Assembly: GCA_964589365.1 (NCBI GenBank)
Contig: CAZPTQ010000191.1
Span: forward strand, 1 to 9,453
Source of the DNA: M3007 sp964589365
GTDB taxonomy: Bacteria > Bacteroidota > Bacteroidia > Chitinophagales > Saprospiraceae
Direction of reading: 5' to 3'
Length of the DNA stretch: 9,453 nucleotides
The notes under the pieces were generated by a model that saw only the letters and a program-made list of their open reading frames with translations, did no database searches and had not been told where the DNA came from. A program made the translations under genes and the position numbers. Below are positions 1 to 5,430 of this stretch, piece after piece; position 1 is the first letter of the stretch, and each line of letters starts with the position of its first letter.

Positions 1-321
1 ATGGATGGCGGCAAAAGAATGGCATCAAATTGGGAAGTTATTTTGACACCGTTCCGTACAGAACATGAGGTGCTTATTGTGAGAAAGTTGATTAGGCACA
101 ATCTGCCAGATATTGTATCTACTAATATAATTACTATAAGTGTTTTTGTCTCTTTGTCAATAGTTTGGTCTCCTATATTTTTGTCCATAACAGGACCATT
201 ACTAGCCTTTATCATGACGCTTACCTTACCTATTCTAATCAACGTTTTCCTAGCGTTCACACTTGAATGGATATCACGGCAGTTGTTTATTACAACAGGC
301 CGCGTTCTTTGGGTTGAGTGA
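1..321 (+). CDS. Small hypothetical membrane protein, possibly 5'-truncated
   Basis: I do not recognise this 106-residue protein. Residues 1-38 are hydrophilic and charged. They are followed by two hydrophobic stretches, about residues 41-61 and 64-90, separated only by a Gly-Pro turn (TGPLL), so a two-helix membrane hairpin with both ends on the same side is likely. The ATG is the very first base of the window, so the real start may lie further upstream. An internal Met at residue 7 is an alternative start. Its stop codon overlaps the ATG of the next gene (TGATG), which suggests the two are translated together. The stretch is more AT-rich than the metabolic genes to the right, which could mean recent acquisition. 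Coding status is plausible but rests only on the open frame, the hydrophobic pattern and the overlap. Confidence 0.4.
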   Translation: MDGGKRMASNWEVILTPFRTEHEVLIVRKLIRHNLPDIVSTNIITISVFVSLSIVWSPIFLSITGPLLAFIMTLTLPILINVFLAFTLEWISRQLFITTGRVLWVE

Positions 322-665
322 TGACTTTCCCCATATTAGATTTAGAGAGCGTTCAGAAAACTGTGCCAGCAAGAATCAATATGTTTGGAGACATAATTCG
401 CAATTCACTTTTTATGCGCGGCATGAAAAAATATAAGATCAAAAGTCCATCCTTTTTTACGGAAGGGGTGGAAGCGACTCTGATACGGGGTCAGCATGAT
501 AGCACCAGCATCTCAATCACCTCACTGCATACTTTTCCGCACCTTCCCAGGGTCTTGTCGGCTGTGATAGAGCAGCAAAATAAAAATGGTCTCTTTTTTA
601 AACTCATATACAAGCCGATAGCCGCCAACGGGTATAGAGCGGTAACGAGGCGGGTTTTCCAATAA
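321..665 (+). CDS. Hypothetical protein overlapping a toxin gene on the other strand
   Basis: This is an unrecognised frame of 114 residues. The ATG at 321 shares a base with the stop of the preceding gene; a GTG at 318 is also in frame. Residues 1-67 lie in sequence that no other gene uses and are fairly basic, with many Met and Phe. The remaining 47 codons run antisense to the 3' end of the ParE/RelE-like toxin gene (522-842). Because the toxin is recognisable to its usual C-terminus, the last part of this frame is probably incidental. This gene may be a truncated older gene whose tail was replaced when the toxin-antitoxin block arrived. No domain, signal peptide or membrane helix is apparent. 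It could be non-coding. Confidence 0.28.
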   Translation: MTFPILDLESVQKTVPARINMFGDIIRNSLFMRGMKKYKIKSPSFFTEGVEATLIRGQHDSTSISITSLHTFPHLPRVLSAVIEQQNKNGLFFKLIYKPIAANGYRAVTRRVFQ

Positions 666-842
666 AAGTCGGTCGTAGGAATAATGCTCAGGGTGCTCCA
701 ATATTTTTTCGGCGGCTGCAAAAACATCAGCCTTGAACTTCAAGGCAACCTCTTCCGAAATATGCTTTCTTAGGTAATTGAACATCCTACGCATGGAGCG
801 GAAAACAGTTTCGTCCCAACAAATATCGTAGCCGTACTCCAT
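522..842 (-). CDS. ParE/RelE-superfamily type II toxin
   Basis: Predicted toxin of 106 residues in the ParE/RelE fold. Members either cleave mRNA on the ribosome or poison gyrase, and the sequence alone does not say which. The N-terminal half (about residues 11-50) is an amphipathic helical hairpin. The conserved C-terminal sheet is clear: RYRSIPVGGYRLVYEF at about 66-81, then a hydrophobic strand and LLYHSRQDP at about 90-98. These match the family pattern of R.I..G.YR.VYE followed by H.R.DP. The frame could extend to TTG (848) or GTG (845), but ATG at 842 overlaps the stop of the antitoxin gene as TGATG, the usual arrangement for translational coupling, so I use it. All residues seen in the family core are present, so it looks intact. 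Expression is expected to depend on the antitoxin transcript. Confidence 0.8.
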   Translation of the reverse strand: MEYGYDICWDETVFRSMRRMFNYLRKHISEEVALKFKADVFAAAEKILEHPEHYSYDRLLLENPPRYRSIPVGGYRLVYEFKKETIFILLLYHSRQDPGKVRKSMQ

Positions 843-1099
843 CACCAATTTTCAGATTCTTTTACCACATCCTTATGGCGAACAAAATGCCCGGCCTGCA
901 CACGAGTACTGGCGGCTTCTGCGGCATTGCGCAATTGCTCTTGTGTGAGCGGCTTTTCGTCTAGATCGAAAGCGACAATGGCGCGATTTTGTACCCGGAT
1001 CAGATTGAGCAAAATCTGATAGTAGGCATCCAGCGTCTCCTGGTCGTTGGTGGCATCCAGAATGGACGTGATATTGGATCGGATTTCAATAGCAGACAT
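842..1099 (-). CDS. Antitoxin partner of the ParE/RelE-like toxin
   Basis: Small acidic protein of 85 residues directly upstream of, and overlapping by one base, the ParE/RelE-like toxin gene. The N-terminal part (MSAIEIRSNITSIL, about 1-45) is helical. The C-terminal part, from about residue 46, reads FDLDEKPLTQEQL and ends KESENW. A phrase like G.PLT.EEL....EA..R...G, with a terminal ENW, is typical of the short antitoxins that accompany ParE/RelE toxins in Bacteroidota. There the C-terminal segment wraps the toxin. No Phd, ribbon-helix-helix or HTH DNA-binding motif is evident, so autoregulation cannot be argued from sequence. The frame runs open to 1240, but that extension is antisense-free read-through of the neighbouring antitoxin gene in another frame. 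ATG at 1099 gives the family-like N-terminus. Confidence 0.72.
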   Translation of the reverse strand: MSAIEIRSNITSILDATNDQETLDAYYQILLNLIRVQNRAIVAFDLDEKPLTQEQLRNAAEAASTRVQAGHFVRHKDVVKESENW

Positions 1100-1115
1100 G
1101 GCAAGAATATTTTGG

Positions 1116-1154
1116 CTATAAAAATAGGCATTGAAGGGCAAGAATAATACGCAT
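1116..1154 (-). pseudogene. Possible remnant of a PIN-domain toxin start
   Basis: Six bases after the stop of the orphan antitoxin, an ATG opens a 12-codon frame reading MRIILALQCLFL and then stops. PIN toxins that follow antitoxins of this type commonly begin M-R-I-[VI]-L-D-T-N-C-L-L, where the first Asp is catalytic. The stub keeps the hydrophobic beta strand, the CL pair and the position, but has ALQ instead of DTN and then a stop. The next gene begins 16 bases later, so the remaining roughly 120-130 residues are gone. A 10-base direct repeat, TATTCTTGCC on the minus strand, occurs inside the stub (1146-1137) and just before the next gene (1109-1100). This is an inference from a very short match and could be chance. 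Confidence 0.32.
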
Positions 1155-1160
1155 GGCCAA

Positions 1161-1385
1161 TTAATGAGCGCGTTGATGACGTTGCTTGCGTACGGCTTTG
1201 ACTTCCGCCACGATCTCTTCCATGCTGATTTGGGGAACATCTGGCAATTGGGAAGAAAGCGATTGCCACTGCTGTGCGACAGCCGATGCCCTCAATTGTT
1301 CGGCCATGCGAATTTTTTCTTCCGGCGGCAATTGTAGCAGCACCCGGAGCAACTGTTCGAACGATGCCTCTAAATTGAGTCCCAT
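1161..1385 (-). CDS. Orphan antitoxin of the PIN-associated type
   Basis: Protein of 74 residues from ATG at 1385. It opens with an amphipathic helix containing LLQLPPEEKIRMAEQL (about residues 15-30) and ends with PQISMEEIVAEVKAVRKQR. An LPPEE-type helix and a tail of the form [LM]EEI..EVKAVR..R are what I associate with small antitoxins encoded directly upstream of PIN (VapC-like) ribonucleases. No intact PIN gene follows; only the short stub at 1116-1154 does. A TTG at 1409 would add eight residues (MSEIISKN), but it lies inside the candidate -7 box 1414-1407, so the transcript probably begins after it and ATG 1385 is preferred. The gene lies downstream of the carboxylase gene on the same strand but appears to have its own promoter. 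The family assignment is moderate. Confidence 0.55.
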   Translation of the reverse strand: MGLNLEASFEQLLRVLLQLPPEEKIRMAEQLRASAVAQQWQSLSSQLPDVPQISMEEIVAEVKAVRKQRHQRAH

Positions 1386-1406
1386 ATTTTTCGAGATAAT
1401 TTCTGA

Positions 1407-1414
1407 CAAAAGTA
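1407..1414 (-). promoter_or_regulatory. Candidate -7 box TACTTTTG for the antitoxin cluster
   Basis: The minus strand reads TACTTTTG here, a full match to the Bacteroidota -7 consensus TAnnTTTG, 21 bases before the ATG at 1385. A good -33 TTTG at the usual 19-21 base spacing is not seen. It sits just downstream of the carboxylase stop codon, where an independent promoter for a toxin-antitoxin block would be expected. Confidence 0.4.
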
Positions 1415-1439
1415 GGCCAAAAGTTTCAAAAGCCCGACC

Positions 1440-2981
1440 TCACAAAGGCACATTCCCATGCTTCCGCTTAGGGCGCGCCACAGACTTGTTTTCCAGCATA
1501 GCAAAAGCCCGGATTAATTTTCGCCGTGTCTCTCTGGGCTGTATTACTTCGTCAATAAAGCCCCGGGCCGCAGCGCGATAGGGGTTGGCAAAAGTGTCGG
1601 CATACTCCTTTTCTTTTTCGGCGAGTTTGGCGGTCGGGTCGGCTGCCGCATCAATTTCCTTCTTAAAAATGATCTCCGAAGCGCCTTTTGCACCCATAAC
1701 AGCGATTTCGGCGCCCGGCCAGGCGAAATTCATGTCCGCTCCGATGTGTTTTGAGTTCATCACATCGTAGGCGCCACCGTAGGCTTTGCGGGTGATTACG
1801 GTGATGCGTGGCACAGTGGCTTCGCTGAAGGCGTAAAGCAATTTTGCGCCGTTGGTGATGATGGCGTTCCATTCCTGGTCGGTGCCGGGAAGGAAGCCGG
1901 GCACGTCTTCGAGCACCAGCAGTGGAATATTGAAGCAATCGCAGAAACGCACAAAACGAGCCGCCTTTTTCGAGGAATTCACGTCCAAAACACCCGCAAG
2001 GTTCATCGGCTGGTTGGCCACAATACCGATGCTGCGTCCGGCGAGACGCGCAAAACCGACCACGATGTTCTCGGCATATTGCTCATGGATTTCAAAAAAG
2101 GACTCTGTATCAGTGATGCCGGCGATGACTTCTTTGATATCGTATGGATGGTTGGCGTTTTCGGGGATGATAGTGCTGAGTTGTTCGCGGTATTCGTCGC
2201 CTAAAATGTAGGGTAGGGTAGGGGCTTTGTCTTCGCAGTTTTGGGGGAGGTAAGAGAGGAGTTTTTTGAGTTTAAAAATGCAGTCCATATCATTGGCCGC
2301 AGTCAAGTGGGTCACCCCGCTTTTGCTGGCGTGGGTGCTTGCGCCGCCCAGTTCCTCACTTGTAACTTCCTCATTTGTAACGGTTTTCACCACGTTTGGT
2401 CCCGTCACGAACATATACGAACTGCCTTCTACCATCATGATAAAGTCTGTCATGGCTGGACTGTAAACGGCCCCACCCGCGCAAGGCCCCATGATGGCTG
2501 AAATTTGTGGTATCACCCCGCTGGCCTGTACATTTCGGTAAAAAATATCGGCGTAGCCACCTAGCGAGTTTACCCCTTCCTGGATGCGCGCGCCGCCGGA
2601 ATCGTTCAGTCCAATCAATGGCGCGCCATTTTTCACAGCCAAATCCATGACTTTGCAAATCTTCTCGGCATGGGTTTCGGACAGCGAACCGCCGAAAACG
2701 GTAAAGTCCTGCGCAAATACATATACCAATCGTCCACCGATCGTGCCATAGCCAGTGACCACGCCATCGCCCAAAAACTGTTGTTCGGCCATGCCAAAAT
2801 CGGTGCTTCGGTGCGTCACGAGCGCGCCGATTTCCTCGAAACTGTTTTCGTCCAAAAGGAAATGCACCCGCTCATGGGCGGTGAGTTTGCCTTTTTTGTG
2901 TTGGGCATCAATACGGTTCTGGCCGCCGCCGAGCTTCGCTTCGGCGCGTTTGGATTGGAGGATTTCTAACTTTTTGTCCAT
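1440..2981 (-). CDS. Acyl-CoA carboxylase beta subunit, probably propionyl-CoA carboxylase
   Basis: Carboxyltransferase subunit of 513 residues, the usual family length. It would transfer CO2 from carboxybiotin to a short acyl-CoA, most likely propionyl-CoA to methylmalonyl-CoA, in the cytoplasm. The N-terminal crotonase-like half contains GGARIQEG (129-136) and the oxyanion-hole loop GPCAGGAVYSP (165-175). The C-terminal half contains PGFLPGT (361-367) and RKAYGGAYDVM (398-408). In characterised actinobacterial PccB the Asp of this AYDVM motif (here D406) marks preference for propionyl-CoA, so acetyl-CoA is less likely. A decarboxylase subunit (MmdA type) is an alternative, because the families are close. 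ATG at 2981 is chosen over upstream in-frame codons because the family starts with MDKK.EIL. No biotin carboxylase or biotin carrier gene lies in the window. A candidate -7 box lies 29 bases upstream. Confidence 0.9.
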   Translation of the reverse strand: MDKKLEILQSKRAEAKLGGGQNRIDAQHKKGKLTAHERVHFLLDENSFEEIGALVTHRSTDFGMAEQQFLGDGVVTGYGTIGGRLVYVFAQDFTVFGGSLSETHAEKICKVMDLAVKNGAPLIGLNDSGGARIQEGVNSLGGYADIFYRNVQASGVIPQISAIMGPCAGGAVYSPAMTDFIMMVEGSSYMFVTGPNVVKTVTNEEVTSEELGGASTHASKSGVTHLTAANDMDCIFKLKKLLSYLPQNCEDKAPTLPYILGDEYREQLSTIIPENANHPYDIKEVIAGITDTESFFEIHEQYAENIVVGFARLAGRSIGIVANQPMNLAGVLDVNSSKKAARFVRFCDCFNIPLLVLEDVPGFLPGTDQEWNAIITNGAKLLYAFSEATVPRITVITRKAYGGAYDVMNSKHIGADMNFAWPGAEIAVMGAKGASEIIFKKEIDAAADPTAKLAEKEKEYADTFANPYRAAARGFIDEVIQPRETRRKLIRAFAMLENKSVARPKRKHGNVPL

Positions 2982-3010
2982 GAAAATCAAGGTGTTGTAA
3001 GTATCTGGGG

Positions 3011-3018
3011 CAAAGATA
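3011..3018 (-). promoter_or_regulatory. Candidate -7 box TATCTTTG for the carboxylase gene
   Basis: The minus strand reads TATCTTTG, a full match to TAnnTTTG, 29 bases before the carboxylase ATG. It starts at the last T of the terminator tail described next, so the -33 region would fall inside the terminator hairpin, where no TTTG is present. The position is good but the missing -33 element lowers confidence. Confidence 0.42.
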
Positions 3019-3053
3019 AAAAAAGAAGGGGCTGTGGTGTTTGCCACAGCCCC
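3018..3053 (-). terminator. Rho-independent terminator of the msrB-uma2 unit
   Basis: A perfect 10-bp stem, GGGGCTGTGG pairing with CCACAGCCCC (3028-3037 with 3044-3053), encloses a six-base loop. On the minus strand it is followed by TTCTTTTTTT, so it is oriented to stop transcripts arriving from the uma2 gene, whose stop codon is 25 bases upstream. On the plus strand there is no T tract. It insulates the msrB-uma2 unit from the carboxylase gene. Confidence 0.85.
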
Positions 3054-3078
3054 CGCATCAAGGGTTATCGAAAAAATT

Positions 3079-3585
3079 TCAGGCGAACAACTCTGCTACG
3101 GGTACTTCTAACCCTAACACCTGATCTTTGGCAACATCATTTTCATTGAAAAAAGTGTACTTGTCTGGGGCGGTATAGATGGCTACTCCACCCATGCTGG
3201 GAATGATGATCCAGCAAGATTTTACGCCGTATTCAAAATATTGATCGGCTTTGTCCACTAAATCGTTTAGACTTTGGGTAGGGGAAAGGATTTCGATGAT
3301 GCCGAGCGGTGATTCTTTTACCCTGATTTTATCCGCTTTCAAGTTAAGCAGAGTAGGTGGAAAAATTAAAACGTCTGGAGTACTGCCCCAACCTTCTAAT
3401 TCAAGGCTGGTTTCGGAGGTGAACCGATACTTGGTGCGATAACGAGATGCGAGTGCAATAACTGCATTCACTTGTATGGCACTATGGTTAAAACTAGGCA
3501 TTGGTTTTCCACGGTCAATTTCGTAGTCAGAAAGTGTTGCTGCAAGCGTATCCATACGATTGAAATTTTTGTCAAAGGTAATCAT
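3079..3585 (-). CDS. Uma2-family (PD-(D/E)XK-like) endonuclease
   Basis: Protein of 168 residues resembling the Uma2 family, a group of restriction-endonuclease-fold proteins that is widespread in cyanobacteria and Bacteroidota and whose cellular role is largely unknown. The pattern is typical: DYEIDRGKPMPSFNHS (20-35), then STPDVLIFPP (68-77) with the presumed metal-binding D71, GIIEILSPTQSL (95-106) with E98, K112 in the following helix, and GVKSCWIIIPS (120-130). The nuclease core therefore looks complete. The ATG at 3585 overlaps the msrB stop as ATGA, so I use it. M11 (3555) is a possible later start, and the frame extends upstream to 3690 only as read-through of msrB. It is translated after msrB and followed by a strong terminator. 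Nuclease activity is inferred from the family, not shown. Confidence 0.82.
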   Translation of the reverse strand: MITFDKNFNRMDTLAATLSDYEIDRGKPMPSFNHSAIQVNAVIALASRYRTKYRFTSETSLELEGWGSTPDVLIFPPTLLNLKADKIRVKESPLGIIEILSPTQSLNDLVDKADQYFEYGVKSCWIIIPSMGGVAIYTAPDKYTFFNENDVAKDQVLGLEVPVAELFA

Positions 3586-4127
3586 TGCTTCACAAAATCC
3601 AGCGACACCGAATTGATACAGTAGCGCAAACCCGTGGGGGCTGGTCCGTCCGTAAAAACGTGGCCTTGGTGGCCGCCACAACGTGCGCACTCCACCTCCG
3701 TGCGATCCATCCAGTGGTTACTGTCTGTTTTGTCAGCGATAAAGCCCTCGTTAATAGGCTTGTAAAAAGATGGCCAACCCGTGCCGGAGTCGAATTTTGT
3801 TTCTGAAGAAAACAACGGCAACCCGCAGCCAGCGCACACAAAGACACCCTTTTCGTGGTTGTCCCAAAGGTCGCCCGTGAACGCCCTTTCAGTGCCTTCT
3901 TTGCGTAAGACGTAGAATTCTTGGTCGTTCAGCTCGCGTTTCCAGACGGCCTCAGTTTTTTCCACTTTGATCAATTTGCCACCTGCAAATTGGGCAGGGA
4001 CGATGGAATCGTTGGCAGTGACTGTGCTTGCTTCGGCAGATGAACCCGCCTTCGCCGAGGCTTCGGCGGGTAAAGAAGGTGCATTATTGCACGCGAGCAT
4101 GGTGAGCAAAATGGTCAGAAATTTCAT
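3582..4127 (-). CDS. msrB: Peptide-methionine (R)-S-oxide reductase MsrB, lipoprotein form
   Basis: Reduces the R epimer of methionine sulfoxide in proteins. The protein has 181 residues. The N-terminus MKFLTILLTMLAC is a short lipoprotein signal, with the lipobox Cys at residue 13, so the enzyme should be anchored in the cell envelope and repair exported proteins. A low-complexity linker follows (about 14-45). The SelR/MsrB domain (about 60-180) shows the zinc pairs C98/C101 and C147/C150, the GTGWPSF signature (115-121) and the catalytic Cys170 in RYCINSVSLDF. An ATG 129 bases upstream is in frame, but the encoded extension lies before the signal peptide and is not family-like. Residues 18-28 of the linker are encoded by a copy of an interspersed palindromic repeat. 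A near-match -7 box (TACAATTG) lies upstream. The stop overlaps the uma2 start. Confidence 0.92.
   Translation of the reverse strand: MKFLTILLTMLACNNAPSLPAEASAKAGSSAEASTVTANDSIVPAQFAGGKLIKVEKTEAVWKRELNDQEFYVLRKEGTERAFTGDLWDNHEKGVFVCAGCGLPLFSSETKFDSGTGWPSFYKPINEGFIADKTDSNHWMDRTEVECARCGGHQGHVFTDGPAPTGLRYCINSVSLDFVKQ
4045..4074 (+). repeat. Interspersed palindromic repeat, copy 1, inside msrB
   Basis: A GC-rich 30-base element running from CCCGCC to GGCGGGTAAA, with a 6-bp outer stem CCCGCC/GGCGGG and an inner GCCGA/TCGGC stem. It matches the reverse complement of 6556-6585 at 28 of 30 positions (differences at element positions 13 and 19). Read in the msrB direction it encodes SLPAEASAKAG, in frame, in the linker after the lipobox. 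A partial second unit (CTTCGGC) lies at 4031-4037. Confidence 0.75.
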
Positions 4128-4222
4128 TGCAGATGAGTTTTGTTTCCCAATAAACGAGCGAAAGGGCAATTTGGATTTGAATCCTTCCAATTGTACACGA
4201 GCTTGTCGGCAGAAGGACAAAT

Positions 4223-4236
4223 CCCCAAGCCTGGGG
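4223..4236. other. Small hairpin after the xerC-type gene
   Basis: CCCCA pairs with TGGGG around a four-base loop, 24 bases beyond the recombinase stop codon. Neither strand has a T tract after it, so it is at best a weak terminator for the leftward rpsU-recombinase transcript. Confidence 0.25.
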
Positions 4237-4241
4237 CCAAT

Positions 4242-4273
4242 TTGGACATTGGGCATTCCTTATTGGACATTGG
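4242..4273. repeat. Two 11-base direct repeats at the recombinase gene end
   Basis: TTGGACATTGG occurs exactly at 4242-4252 and 4263-4273, a period of 21 bases. The second copy overlaps the final codons and the stop (4260-4262) of the recombinase gene, so it supplies the last residues, NVQ. The unit resembles the GGTCATT units of the array after rpoD, but is not identical. Confidence 0.6.
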
Positions 4274-5180
4274 AAATTTCGTCCTCCTCCGCCCCACCTT
4301 TCGGATGTGCCTGTTCATACACTTGAATAAGCCGCTCGATATTGTTGTGCATGTACACCTGCGTGGAAGCGAGGTTGGAGTGGCCGAGCAGCTCCTTGAT
4401 GGCATTCAGGTCTGCCCCGTTGTTGGAAAGGTGCGTAGCGAAGGAGTGCCGCAACACGTGCGGACTGCGTTGTTCCTCCGTGGTGACCGTTGAAAGGTGC
4501 TTCCGCACGAGGTAATAAATACTTTCGGGAGAAAAATTTTCGCCCTTCCGGTTGAGGAAAAGCCACGGTTCATTGGTGCTTGGGAAGGCGGTTTTTCGTG
4601 CTTCCAAAAACTTTTCAAGCCAATCATAAAGGTATCGAGCAAATGGAACGAACCGTTCTTTGTCACCTTTGCCCCGCACCCGGAACACCATGCGACCGAA
4701 ATCTAAATCGTTGACTTTTAGATTGGAGGCCTCACTTCGCCGGATCCCGGTAGCATAAAGGGTTTCTAGCAAAACCCGGGCGAGCAAGCCACCATAATCA
4801 TCGGCAAATTCGATGTGGGTAAAAAGTGCAGCCATCTGGCTTTCTTGCACAAACACAGGAAGGCGTTTGCCCATGCGCGGTGCGGTAATTTTGCGCATAG
4901 GGTCTTTTTCGATCAGCCCGCGTTTTTTCAAAAATTTGAAATAAGTCTTCAGGCACGAAAGCCGGCGGACAATGCTGCGAGCGCTTTGCCCGGCTTGCAT
5001 CTGGGATACTACCCAGGACCGAATATGCAAATGCCTTACTTCGCTTAGCGAGGTAAGGCATTGTTGTTCAACACAATATGCTATAAAACTGGAGAGATCG
5101 CCCCGGTAAGCCGTTAGTGTATGTGGCGAGAACCTACGTTCGAGCGACAAGTATCCGTAAAACGACTCTTCGTGGAACAA
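4260..5180 (-). CDS. Tyrosine recombinase of the XerC/XerD type
   Basis: Site-specific recombinase of 306 residues, the normal XerC/D size. Proteins of this group resolve chromosome dimers at dif near the septum. The N-terminal SAM-like core-binding domain spans about 1-95 (ERRFSPHTLTAYRGDL). The catalytic domain keeps all key residues: R147 (ATGIRRSE), a lysine at 171 or 174 (GKGDKERFVPF), H241 and R244 (PHVLRHSFATHL), H267 (GHSNLASTQVY) and the nucleophile Y276. No in-frame ATG or GTG precedes the homologous region, so the start is TTG at 5180, one base after the rpsU stop; translation probably depends on rpsU. An rpsU-recombinase pair is a common Bacteroidota arrangement, which favours a housekeeping rather than phage integrase role. 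Whether it is XerC or XerD cannot be decided here. The tail after AHPKGG is encoded partly by a direct repeat. Confidence 0.9.
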   Translation of the reverse strand: MFHEESFYGYLSLERRFSPHTLTAYRGDLSSFIAYCVEQQCLTSLSEVRHLHIRSWVVSQMQAGQSARSIVRRLSCLKTYFKFLKKRGLIEKDPMRKITAPRMGKRLPVFVQESQMAALFTHIEFADDYGGLLARVLLETLYATGIRRSEASNLKVNDLDFGRMVFRVRGKGDKERFVPFARYLYDWLEKFLEARKTAFPSTNEPWLFLNRKGENFSPESIYYLVRKHLSTVTTEEQRSPHVLRHSFATHLSNNGADLNAIKELLGHSNLASTQVYMHNNIERLIQVYEQAHPKGGAEEDEISNVQ

Positions 5181-5181
5181 A

Positions 5182-5376
5182 CTAATCGTTCTTGTTGCCG
5201 TACATATCTTCCTTATACACCGCTTTGAGCACTTCGGTGCGGCGTTGTACGGACGGCTTTGAAAATGCTTTGCGGCGGCGCAATTCTTTCAAAATACCTG
5301 ATTTTTCAAATTTGCGCTTGTACTTTTTGAGCACTTTGTCTATGGTGTCGCCGTCTTTAATCTCGAGGATGAGCAT
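5182..5376 (-). CDS. rpsU: 30S ribosomal protein bS21
   Basis: Small basic protein of 64 residues beginning MLILEIKDGDTIDKVLKKYK and continuing with a helical, Arg/Lys-rich segment (KRKFEKSGILKELRRRKAF) and a short tail ending YGNKND, as in Bacteroidota bS21. It binds the platform of the small subunit near the 3' end of 16S rRNA. In this phylum it takes part in hiding the anti-Shine-Dalgarno sequence. The open frame extends to 5472, but ATG at 5376 gives the family N-terminus and has AAGGAG six bases upstream, the only strong Shine-Dalgarno site I see in the window. A TACCTTTG box lies about 55 bases upstream. The recombinase gene follows after a single base. Confidence 0.93.
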   Translation of the reverse strand: MLILEIKDGDTIDKVLKKYKRKFEKSGILKELRRRKAFSKPSVQRRTEVLKAVYKEDMYGNKND

Positions 5377-5382
5377 GGATTT

Positions 5383-5388
5383 CTCCTT
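5383..5388 (-). promoter_or_regulatory. Strong Shine-Dalgarno site AAGGAG of rpsU
   Basis: The minus strand reads AAGGAG, six bases (AAATCC) and then the rpsU ATG. nusB, ribA, era, rpoD, msrB and the carboxylase gene have no comparable site at this distance. In Flavobacterium johnsoniae, bS21 helps block anti-Shine-Dalgarno use, and rpsU is reported as an exception that keeps a strong site. A bS21-dependent feedback loop is therefore a likely role. Confidence 0.8.
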
Positions 5389-5430
5389 CTTTTTGTTGGT
5401 GAAAAAATTTGAATGTTTAAAATTGGGCTG

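Noticed and set aside
1186..1581. Plus-strand frame across the antitoxin and carboxylase 3' ends
   Set aside because: It runs antisense to two recognisable genes and is Ser/Cys-rich in the way reverse-strand shadows are.
4128..4256. Longer N-terminus for MsrB
   Set aside because: It would bury a good lipoprotein signal (lipobox Cys13) in the protein interior and is encoded in the intergenic repeat-bearing region.
4260..5180. Phage or integron integrase marking a mobile island
   Set aside because: Its pairing with rpsU and normal XerC/D length and motifs point to the chromosomal dimer-resolution recombinase; no att sites or tRNA are present.
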